NCBI RefSeq assembly: GCF_001949145.1
Contig: NW_019091465.1
Coordinates: 423,359 to 438,272 of the forward strand
Origin: Acanthaster planci
Lineage: Eukaryota > Echinodermata > Asteroidea > Valvatida > Acanthasteridae
Direction: 5' to 3'
DNA: 14,914 nucleotides
The notes beneath the pieces are model-generated. The model saw only the letters and a program-made list of their open reading frames with translations. It ran no database searches and was not told where the DNA came from. The translations under genes and the position numbers were made by a program. Shown here one piece after another: positions 7,527-14,914 of this stretch. Position 1 is the stretch's first letter, and each line of letters opens with the position of its first letter.

Positions 7527-10500
7527 ATGGCTACACGTGCATCCATCCCTTCTGGCGTTGAGAAGCATCTTGAATGCCCAATATGTGGTGACAGATACAG
7601 ACGGCCGAAAGTACTAAATTGCTTGCACAGCTTCTGCGAGGAATGTCTGGTGAAGTACCGTAATGGTAGATATAAATATCATCCCAAGATCCCTTGCCCT
7701 GTGTGCCGTCAAGAGACAACACTGCCCAGGACAGGCATAACAGGCCTTAAGACAAATTTCCATTTGGTTGGTTTGATTGAGGAATTTACTCCGCAAGAAA
7801 AAGCCGCATACTCACTGGGCTCCAGGCTACTCTGCCAGACATGCAAGGAGAACAACGAGGCTTCACACCACTGCATTGACTGCGGGAAGAATATTTGCCT
7901 GAAATGCTACGAAGACCATTTCCGCTTCCCGGCGTTATCTAGCCACGCAGTTGTAACACTAGATGAGATATGCGGAGGTAAAGTGAAAGTGATCAAACAA
8001 CTCGATGGGTACAAATGCCACCAACACAACGACAGAGTGAAGCGGTTTTACTGCAAAACATGCGATGAGCTGATCTGTCAGGGCTGTACAGTTGTTGAGC
8101 ACGCTAAACCCAACCACGATATCACTGATAGTAAGACAGCCGCTAAGATTTTGAGGGAGTCACTAACAGATAAGTTCCCTGCTTTCAATAAAGACGTACA
8201 AGATCTAGAATATCGTCTTTGGGATGCAGCTAAAGCAAAGACAGCACTCAACAGTAACAAAGCCAAGGCGCAAAAGGAGGTGCAGGAAAGAGCTGCCGCG
8301 GTCATAGCCAAAGTCAGAGCTGAAGAGAAACGGATTCTTGGTGAGATCACAACCCGGGTACAGGAGCAAAACGAACGACTGGATGAGTATGAGAAGACAC
8401 TGAGCGACTTACTTCGGAGAAGGAAACACTCGCTGAAGTCGGCGCTAGACATTGTCCAGAATACGTCAGACTACGATTTCCTATCGCTGCACTCCGTAAT
8501 CAGTAACGACCTGGACGAACTCAGAGGTCAACAAACCCCCAAGATTACGGGTCTGCAGTCATATCCCGTATTTGTGCAGAGCAACATGCTCGATGTTGAT
8601 CTGGGCAATGTGGTAATGAGAGACACCTGGGAACTGTGTCTAACGTTTGGCCAACAAGGAAGTGGCGATGGAGAGTTTCAATCAGCCAGAAGTATTGCTG
8701 CTGCTGCTGCTGAACCTGACGAGATGGCCGTGGCTGACTGGAAGAACAAACGAGTTATTATCTGCAACAACCAGGGACCCACCGGGAAATTCCTGGCGAT
8801 AAACGCAAGTACGTTGTTAGTTCACGTGCGTTTCAGATTGCAGTGTCCAGGGGATGTCCATCCCCTCAACTGTTTAAAGACAAAGAAGTATATATGCTTC
8901 CTGTTACCAGGTTTCCTTTGTTCCTAACAATTGCCTTGCTCCAAAAAAAATCGTCAGATACATTGTGGACAGATGCAAATGATGGCTTGCACCTTTGCTT
9001 TAAAAAAGAGAAATTTATCTTTCTCTCGTAGCATTATCATAACAAGGTCAATTTGCTCATGTAAGTTTATTTATTTCATATTCCTACCTAAGGAGAATGT
9101 ATCAAGTTGCAAATCTATTAACACACAGTCGATGGGTTCTTGATTCACGTGATCCAGTCTTGTGCCTCTCTTGTCAGCAAAGGTCAGAAAAGACTTGAGC
9201 AGGTTTCGTACAAACAGATTAATCCTGTTAAGCTCATTTTGTAAACCCTTGTCTGCTGCAGCTAACCGTAATGTAAGTTGTAACTTTCCATCTAGACACG
9301 AGTACACCAAGTCGCACTGGCCATCGATTATTTTAGATTTCGAAGAACAAGAGTTCATTTTTTTTGCTGTGATTTCAGGGTTGCCATTTTGTTAATTTTT
9401 CAAAAAATAAATTAATATGTTGGTAATTTTTTTCTTAGAGCTAAAAAATACAAATTAGTTGCAAATTCTACACGTTTTTCACGTTACTTTTCTTATTCAA
9501 GGGTTCTGAAAGCACTTAGTGAGGGGCAGCGTGCATACTGTATTGTTTTTAGAATCAACTGTAATCATCTTGAGTAAAGTTGTACCCACTGAACGGCCCT
9601 GCACGATGGCTACCATGCAAAGCCTGTACAGCTTTGTAGCATCAATGTAACCCTGTTAATATTAGACAACCCTTGAAGGGGTAGCGTCCACTTACAAGTC
9701 ATGGACGTCGACGTGTTGAATTTGTAAAGACAGCATCGAAAAGCACGTCATGCTGAACTCTCTTAAAACCATCATTTGGGTTTTATTGATGATTACGACA
9801 ATTATATAATTTGCAGAAATATTGTTGGTTATTTTTATCCATGTAAATACTTTTTGCAGAGGGCACACTGGGTTTACCCTGCGAGGCAGTACGAATTTTT
9901 ACTCATACGGTGGCTGGAGCGGACTATTCCGTTGAGTCCGTTTCATTTTTCAGAGTTGCAAAGCCCTGAGTCCGTCCTAAAGGTATATTAATGCTTCAGT
10001 GGTTGTCCCCTAGCCTCTACAGATCTTACAAACTAATAGAAACAACCAAAAGTACATCAAAGTACGGTGGGGGCCGTTTTCACAGGCTATGCCGATTTGA
10101 AGGGGGCGCCCTCGCCACGCGCCAGCCAAGCCATACCACCACCACAACACCCCCAACAAAAATAACACTTCAAAGACGGCCGAAAGCTGCCTCTGACAAG
10201 TTCCAGACAGCTGTCACTGATAAAGAACATTCCACTGCCTGCCCCAGGCACCGTTTGGTAAACAACTCCCATTAGATTGTACACAAAGGACCACTTAGCA
10301 CACAGTCCTGTGGGAATTGACTGGCTCAAGGCCGGCTGAATTTTTTTCATTTTTTTCAGGCTAGGGGAGGCCCTGGCTGTAAAGTGACTAAACCAGGTTT
10401 TTCAGCATGTACAGGGGTAGGATATGATAAGTAGTCGTGGCATTTGGACTTTAAAAAAATTAACGTTAATTAGCTCCAATGGACTCGCCAAAAGAGGCCG

Positions 10501-11274
10501 CTCCCTAAGTCTTCATTCATAGCGAGCAATTCTCAACTGAAAAATGGAAAATTTTCCATTTCTGCTTAAATATTAAATTTTGATTACAGTTTGGTAAGAA
10601 CAAAATTCCAGCCAAAATGTGATCATTCATTCATAATTACCTTTTTTCCAGATGACGTCGTTGCTATGACAAACCACTGGCTGTGTGCTAACATCAGTAA
10701 GGTTCTCATGTACCGTCGAGACGCAACGCTAGCCTGTGAGTTCTACACAGTCCCGGAGACGGAGGTTCATGGTGAGATAGATGTGCAGCTTGTGAGTGTA
10801 GCCGTCATGAAGAACGGTAACATCCTTGTTGGGGATAGAAAGAGGAAGGTGTTGACTGAGCACAAGCCCGATGACGGTAAACTCATACAAACCACACCAG
10901 TAAGGATCGTACCTTATTGGCTGGCTGTGATGAGCAACGGCTGGATCGTGATCAGTGACCGGGACCAGGGACTAGTGGAGATAATGGATGTTTCTGATGG
11001 CAATGCTATCCCGATTGCCACAATTCAACCAACCATCGACGGTCAACAAGTGAAACACTGCAGTGGTGTGGTGAGTACCAGCTCTGGCATATTCGTTGCA
11101 GCGTGTACAAGTTACACTAAAACCGGTCACATTCATCATTACAATTCCGTAGGTCAGTTTGTCGGCTGTGTGGCAAAGGGTCTGTACAACCCCTGTGGAA
11201 TCACACTCACAGCAGATGGGCAGCAGCTGGCAGTAGCTGACTGGCACTCCGTCAAGATATATCACAAGGTGTGA
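7527..11274 (+). CDS. TRIM-NHL protein, probable E3 ubiquitin ligase (two coding exons)
   Basis: Join 7527-8808 and 10652-11274; predicted 634 aa. The split codon (phase 1) gives Asn428. Domains in order: C3HC4 RING with C17, C20, C32, H34, C37, C40, C57, C60; B-box 1 with C103, C106, C116, C119, C124, C127, H131, H140; B-box 2 with C164, H167, C176, C179, C184, C187, H192, H197; a K/E/A/Q-rich coiled coil at about 203-330; NHL propeller from about 370 to the end. Clear NHL strands are GSGDGEF at 378-384, AVADW at 401-405, GNILVGD at 483-489, GWIVISD at 524-530 and LAVADW at 620-625. By family knowledge the RING recruits a ubiquitin-loaded E2, the B-boxes and coiled coil drive dimerisation, and the NHL propeller binds a protein or RNA target in the cytoplasm. 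Unlike TRIM2/TRIM3 there is no filamin domain between coiled coil and NHL, so the closest type is TRIM56-like or one of the expanded invertebrate TRIM-NHL genes. All RING and B-box ligands are present and there is no internal stop. The ortholog is not identified. Confidence 0.9.
8697..8711 (+). repeat. (GCT)5 codon repeat in the TRIM-NHL coding exon
   Basis: Five identical GCT codons encode alanines 391-395, between GEFQSARSI and EPDEMAVADW in the first NHL repeat. In NHL repeats this is the short segment between the GxF turn and the VaD strand, so the run probably sits in or next to a loop. Pure codon repetition is prone to slippage and may vary between individuals. Confidence 0.85.
9071..9358 (-). 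other. Unassigned intronic open frame on the minus strand
   Basis: The frame encodes 95 residues of mixed composition, with an amphipathic-looking stretch (NELNRINLFVRNLLKSFLTF). Just upstream on the minus strand an ATG in good context (ACAAAATGG) opens a frame reading MATLKSQQKK that ends at a TGA after a run of eight A. One extra A would fuse the two frames. It could be a decayed mobile-element ORF inserted antisense in the intron, or chance. No family is recognised. Confidence 0.2.
10542..10561. repeat. 20-bp perfect palindrome in the intron
   Basis: AAATGGAAAATTTTCCATTT is its own reverse complement. It lies 90 bp before the splice acceptor. AT-rich palindromes of this size can arise by chance in AT-rich introns; no function is claimed. 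Confidence 0.8.
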
Positions 11275-11290
11275 TGTCATCCAGCGTGAT

Positions 11291-11315
11291 GCTGACTGGT
11301 AGTCCGTCAAGATAT
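11291..11315 (+). repeat. Second copy of the last NHL coding segment, after the stop
   Basis: GCTGACTGG(T)AGTCCGTCAAGATAT at 11291-11315 repeats the coding segment at 11236-11260 with 23 of 25 identical bases and a 55-bp period. The coding copy reads ADWHSVKI; the second would read ADW-stop-SVKI, so it is dead. It sits 17 bases after the stop codon, in the presumed 3' UTR. Confidence 0.8.
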
Positions 11316-11412
11316 TGGATTGTTCACCGTCCAATATGTATGAGGACTGGTAGATAGCTGCAGTTTAATGTATGCGATTAGCCCTTTCAATTTGGATGCT
11401 GAATTTTTAAAT

Positions 11413-11428
11413 TATTGGCGCGCCAATA
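11413..11428. repeat. 16-bp palindrome with GGCGCGCC core
   Basis: TATTGGCGCGCCAATA is perfectly self-complementary and unusually GC-rich in AT-rich surroundings. It contains inverted ATTGG/CCAAT elements around a CpG-dense core. It lies in the presumed 3' UTR or just beyond it, so a protein-binding role is only a possibility. Confidence 0.75.
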
Positions 11429-11785
11429 GCAGTGCAGTAAAGTGAATCATCCTTGATGGGCCTCTACCGGTCGCAGTGTGTTATTTAATGATTGTTTATG
11501 AATATCATTGATACATTAGTTTACTTGCAACTTGTTTTTCGAACCAAAGGTTATTTTGTAAATCTTTACATAAATAGACAATTCAAGGTCAAGTTAATCT
11601 CTGTAATTAAGAAGAGAAGGCAAAAAGTTCTCTGAGCTGCTGCTTGATTTGTACATTAAGCAGGTGTCGTTTCCCAATCAGCATAAAACTGGCAGACTTC
11701 TGTCGGCTTCATTACCAGCTACCGGTCCTTATAGTCGGAGGACGTCTGTAAGACGTATGGAGAAAACGTTGGGGACGGTAACCAG

Positions 11786-11839
11786 TCGATAAAAATATAT
11801 GAAAAGGAGTGATGCTAGCCAGTGCGATGCTGACGGGTA
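11786..11839 (+). pseudogene. Remnant of a paralogous TRIM-NHL gene end
   Basis: Aligned without gaps against 11248-11301, this 54-bp piece matches at 41 positions (76%). The match crosses the stop codon: the gene end reads SVKIYHKV-stop and this copy reads SIKIYEKE-stop with TGA at 11810-11812. Upstream, the same frame gives VGDGNQ, resembling the family's VADWGNQ strand. Before that no NHL sequence can be followed. It is best explained as the 3' tip of a duplicated, otherwise lost TRIM-NHL copy, or a leftover of unequal crossing-over in a tandem array. Confidence 0.6.
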
Positions 11840-12247
11840 CACCTAACTCTGAGCACCGCGTGATGTGTTTGATCTACGTTTGCATTTTGATATAAATTAG
11901 TTTGTTATGTCAGTCTTTGAAACGTTACTAGGGTTTTCTTCACGTACCATTAAATTGTTTCAATTTTATTTTCCCCCGAATCGACAAATTAAAATGAATG
12001 CTTTAATATTGTTATATTCCGAGTGATAAGATGACGCAAAAAGGGGGCAAATGTTGTTGTTTTTCTTCTGAAAAAACGGAAATTGGTAAACTTAATTTTT
12101 CTTTTAGTGGACTAGTCAAGACATTTTATATTGGAATTTCAGGCTGTTCATAGTGAAGGACAGCAACACGTGGAAAGGCTTGCCGTAGCACCATGCAAAG
12201 GAATATATCTCTATGAGTATGTGTTGTCCTAAAAAAGAACTGGGAAT

Positions 12248-12293
12248 ATACTCAACGTTTCGGACTGCATGCACAGTCCGTCGCCAGGAGTAT
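12248..12293 (-). ncRNA. Inverted, core-mutated copy of the minimal hammerhead
   Basis: On the minus strand the order is the same: stem I ATACTC (12293-12288); core CTGGCGA (12287-12281); one C, then stem II GGACTG (12279-12274) / CAGTCC (12267-12262); GAAAC (12261-12257); GTT (12256-12254); stem I GAGTAT (12253-12248). Stem I pairs for six bases directly at the core without a bulge, and stem II pairs for six bases. However the core has G in place of the invariant A6 of CUGANGA, so cleavage would be expected to fail. It overlaps the plus-strand unit at 12284-12293. Confidence 0.5.
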
Positions 12294-12342
12294 CCTGACG
12301 AAGGACTTAGCACGCAGTCCGAAACGTTGAGTATACTCCTGG
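12284..12342 (+). ncRNA. Minimal hammerhead ribozyme, Penelope-type (plus strand)
   Basis: The parts occur in hammerhead order. Stem I 5' strand CCAGGAGTA-TC (12284-12294); core CTGACGA (12295-12301, matching CUGANGA); one A, then stem II GGACT (12303-12307) / AGTCC (12316-12320) with an 8-base loop; GAAA (12321-12324); then C with GTT (12326-12328) as the NUH cleavage triplet; stem I 3' strand GA, a three-base bulge GTA, then TACTCCTGG (12334-12342), nine bases fully complementary to 12284-12292. Predicted cleavage follows 12328. Stem III would be only the AC/GU pair with no loop, so a monomer should fold poorly. The AACGTT at 12323-12328 is self-complementary and could form stem III between two molecules. 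This agrees with the published view that animal Penelope-type minimal hammerheads act as dimers and cleave weakly. The extra A before stem II departs from the canonical G10.1-C11.1 pair. Activity is unproven. Confidence 0.62.
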
Positions 12343-12355
12343 CTCTTTTTAGGAC

Positions 12356-14914
12356 ATTTCATATTATTAATGCTACTGGAAGTAAAACAATCGGGCCATT
12401 GTGATGATTTTTTCAGGTTTTGGCTGAAGTGAAACGAAATTAACGAGAACCTGTTTGGTTTTTCCTATTAAAGCAAACGTTTTTTAAAGTAGCCTATTTA
12501 ATTTAATTTGTTTAAATTGTTGCTGAGTTTAACAATGAATGAAGTCTTACTCTGTGACCTTTAAAACTGAATATTTCATGGTTAAAATGCAAAATGTAAT
12601 GTTCTGGTTCTCCATATTTGTTTTCAGTAAAATTTAGAATCACTTTAACAGTTTGGATATTATAGTATGTCATTTTAATACATTCTGAGGCATCACAGTA
12701 ATTACAAACTTGTCCATATCAGCAGAAAATAACGAAAACAGCAAAACACGACTTGAACTGTTGCAATATTCGGAGTTTAAAAGAGCTTTGACAAATAAGA
12801 TAACCTTCATTTACTGATTTTCTAAATTTTGTAGGCTATCTAGCAGTTCTCTGGACAAACTGCCCGGTGCACAGTATTGTTCAGGCTTGAAGCCACGCTG
12901 TGTAGATGTATTCCAACGTAATTATGTTAACAAATAAGAAAAGAAAAACTTCACTGTCATCATACTGACATAAATAGCTAAATAGATACTATTTCAGCTT
13001 GATGTCGAGCCTAAATACTTAACATGGAAGCGTTGCGTTAGTTTATTCCATTTGTACATGTGACCTGTTTGTCTCTTTGGTCACTGAAACCAGGGCCAGC
13101 CTAGTGGATATTGCAAACTAGTTTTGGGATCACTTATGGTGAACCATGTCCATGTGGAACAAACAGACCCTTTGCTTCATGAACTCGTCAAAAGGCTGGA
13201 TGCACACCTGTCGTTGCATGCAGGAAAGATGTTGTTCAGCCGACCCTACTACCCATCGCTGTTTACAAACGAGACTCCATTTATCCCCAGTGAAATAAAA
13301 AAGGACGAAAAAATACACATTCTGTGTATTTATGACAAAAGCACGCAATGTTATGTAATAAGTAAATATTTCATATAAGTCTTTACGTTTTTATTTACAA
13401 ATTTTAGTAGACATTTACATTTGTGTAAAGCTGTAGTCAGGTTAGTTTCAATGTAATCTCAATTCAGCTCCTATGTATGTTTCGAAGTATAGCTTTTTAA
13501 CTGAACTGATGAATATAAACGTAGCCATCAATACTTCTCAGATGATATTTCAAACGCCTGTGTTCTCCAAATGAAAAAGATATCCCACTGTGATCCAAGG
13601 ACTTCGATTCGTAATCATGTGATTGCAACCTTATTGTGACGGGAACGTGGCTTGGAGTCGATCACTCCTTAAAAGTGATAGGATGCTGACAAAACTTGGA
13701 TTGTCTACTCCAGAGGATAATTTTAGTATCAGAGAGCCAATGCAGAAAAAAAAACCTGTAGGAGGAGACCCTCAAATTACAACAGTAATTACTCATCTCT
13801 ATGTATTGGGCTCTTAAATAAAAGGCTGATTAAGTTTATATAAATGTATATTAAAATAATGTTCACACAGAAGTGAATAATTGGAATATTGCAAGCAGCA
13901 GAGACATAATAGAATAAATTCAATCTTACCCCGATGCAGATAAAAATATAATGTGCTACAAATGAGTGCTCCCCTCTTCCATGTGAGTCCTCCCAGAATT
14001 GGCTACAATATGAACAAACGAGGCACATACTGTACATCACCATACACACATAAGAATGGTGCATTGATCCTCATAACACGCAGGGTGTTGTACATGACAC
14101 ATTTGAGTGCATGGAGCTGGTAGTTAAGTATAGCCTACGCATACGACGACAATGCCATAAAGTGCTAACATAATGTGTGTGTGTACATGTACGTACTATA
14201 CAAGTACATGCAAAAATTGAAAAGTTGCGTACATGTAAAGTTCGAAAGGTCACGTAAAAATTGCACACTAAGCACTCTAAAATTACTTAAAATCAACGAT
14301 AAAGACCCAAAGCAGGATTCACTATGACATTAAGGGATCGATTCATATATATATCTTTAGTTGGGATTACCGGAATAAGTGTCAAAATGGCATATACATT
14401 CGGACAACCGACAGTCCAGCCAGTGAAATCGTTTTTATAAAAATTACATTCGACCATTAATGAGCATCTTGGTTGCAAGTATCCTGCGAATCATCAAGGC
14501 AAGAGTTTCAGCAATTTCTTCCAGAGTTTATAAAGTGGACGTTCAAAAACTCTGAGAACAATATAAAGCTTTACAAATTTGAACCACAAGTGGTAAAAAT
14601 CGCCACTCGACAAATTTTAAGAGCCAATATTTCTTCCACCAAAATAAGTCAGACTAGTTATTTTCCAAGTCTTCTGACAGCGTCAGACTGATTATAACTT
14701 AATGAATACAGTATATGTATATTATGCGTCCAAAAAGTATCACATATGAATTACTTCATTAAACAAGCACACCTTTACTCGAATAAAAAAATCAACTGTG
14801 GGATCTCCTACCCCAATCGAGATATAAGAAAGAGCAACAACCATACTCAAATTAAGATTAAGACACAGAAAAAAAGGATATAAGTACTGTGGCGAAACAG
14901 TCTGTGGACTGACG
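12356..14914. other. Non-coding right flank
   Basis: No recognisable gene in 2.5 kb of AT-rich DNA. Two plus-strand open frames read somewhat like protein but show no family motif: 13124-13378 (contains HELVKRLDAHLSLHAGKM) and 13623-13817 (contains LTKLGLSTPEDNFSIREPM, followed by AATAAA near 13816). Either could be a stray exon of an unknown gene, but no matching splice pair was found. Alternating GT/ACATGTAC sequence occurs at about 14165-14235. The last 200 bases are A-rich without features. Confidence 0.4.

Larger units (their letters stand above)
8809..10651 (+). other. Intron of the TRIM-NHL gene
   Basis: The donor is CGCAA|GTACGT at 8808/8809. The acceptor is TTACCTTTTTTCCAG|ATGAC at 10651/10652. 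Removing it joins the NHL-1 strand ending GKFLAINA to DVVAMTNHWLC in frame. Without splicing, the first exon reads into unrelated residues and stops at 8927, and the second exon has no domain start. The intron holds an unassigned minus-strand open frame (9071-9358), a perfect 20-bp palindrome (10542-10561) and AT-rich sequence; no other gene is seen in it. Confidence 0.85.
11316..12225. other. 3' flank of the TRIM-NHL gene
   Basis: Apart from the palindrome and the paralog remnant listed separately, no gene is seen. No AATAAA hexamer occurs soon after the stop codon. The best variant is ATTAAA at 11949-11954, about 680 bp downstream, in T-rich surroundings; this is weak evidence for the poly(A) site. 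A small stem (ACGTCT 11742-11747 / AGACGT 11751-11756) is present. Confidence 0.4.
12226..12355. mobile_element. Fold-back repeat made of two inverted hammerhead-type units
   Basis: The left arm (12226-12268) and right arm (12314-12355) are near-perfect reverse complements. They share GTCCTAAAAA at the outside, then a slightly diverged segment, then ATACTCAACGTTTCGGACTG toward the centre. The middle also pairs imperfectly (AGTCCGTCGCCAGG against CCTGACGAAGGACT). The element is therefore two inverted copies of one unit that itself contains a hairpin. Such units match the minimal hammerhead motifs described in the terminal repeats of Penelope-like retroelements and scattered through animal genomes. 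No reverse transcriptase or endonuclease sequence is seen nearby, so this would be a solitary remnant or a non-autonomous derivative. No target-site duplication was found. Confidence 0.7.

Noticed and set aside
8809-8927. Unspliced C-terminal end of the first TRIM-NHL exon
   Set aside because: The residues after 8808 break NHL similarity, a GTACGT donor sits at the breakpoint, and a good acceptor at 10651 restores an in-frame propeller.
10591-10651. Open frame before the second coding exon (M-start at the TTG near 10591)
   Set aside because: It lacks NHL similarity and contains the TTTTTTCCAG acceptor tract, so it is intron.
12257-12325. Type III hammerhead with GTTT at 12257-12260 as the cleavage site and a long open stem III
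   Set aside because: Stem III pairs well, but bases after the putative cleavage site do not pair with those before CTGACGA, so no stem I forms. The alternative with stem I 12284-12294 / 12329-12342 is much better.
12116-12404. Small open frames on both strands over the fold-back
   Set aside because: They are explained by the inverted repeat and have no protein-like features.
13124-13817. Candidate exons at 13124-13378 and 13623-13817
   Set aside because: They look mildly protein-like, but no family motif, matching splice sites or shared frame could be shown.
1-14914. CRISPR arrays, bacterial operons, ribosome binding sites, rRNA
   Set aside because: No regularly spaced repeats, no compact gene runs and no rRNA-like sequence; the split TRIM gene marks the DNA as animal nuclear.

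Overview
The window reads as eukaryotic, animal nuclear DNA. It is AT-rich, mostly non-coding, and full of small decayed repeats. The one convincing gene is split by a GT-AG intron and encodes a RING / B-box / B-box / coiled-coil / NHL protein of the TRIM2/TRIM3/TRIM56-like type. Genes of this class are strongly expanded in marine invertebrates. Together with a tRNA-derived SINE-like remnant, Tc1-type and Penelope-associated debris, and ACATGTAC-rich stretches, this suggests an invertebrate deuterostome (lancelet, echinoderm or hemichordate). That placement is inference, and no marker here fixes the phylum.

Layout. 1-182: C-terminal end of a broken Tc1/mariner-like transposase. 183-3506: no recognisable gene; it holds an imperfect inverted repeat (1087-1178) and a tRNA-like SINE head (2852-2918). 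3507-3789: remnant of a RecQ-type helicase N-terminal region, with a Walker A-like motif, an in-frame stop, then a motif Ia-like segment. 3790-7524: non-coding; it holds diverged repeat copies in both orientations (4611-5820), a 46-bp tandem duplication (6467-6558) and the presumed upstream region of the TRIM gene. 7527-11274: TRIM-NHL gene, two coding exons (7527-8808 and 10652-11274), predicted 634 aa, with a 1,843-bp intron. A splice acceptor lies directly before the ATG, so the 5' UTR is probably spliced too. 11276-11839: eroded copies of the last NHL coding segment, including 54 bp that match the gene end across its stop codon at 41/54 positions. 12226-12355: a fold-back pair of units that each match the minimal hammerhead ribozyme motif of Penelope-like retroelements. 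The plus-strand copy has an intact CUGANGA...GAAA core and a complementary stem I; the minus-strand copy has one core change. 12356-14914: no recognisable gene.

The genes do not form a pathway. One innate-immunity or ubiquitin-type gene sits in transposon-littered DNA. The most unusual signal is the inverted minimal hammerhead pair, followed by the paralog remnant downstream of the TRIM-NHL stop codon. All calls come from reading the sequence; no database search, folding program or expression data were used.
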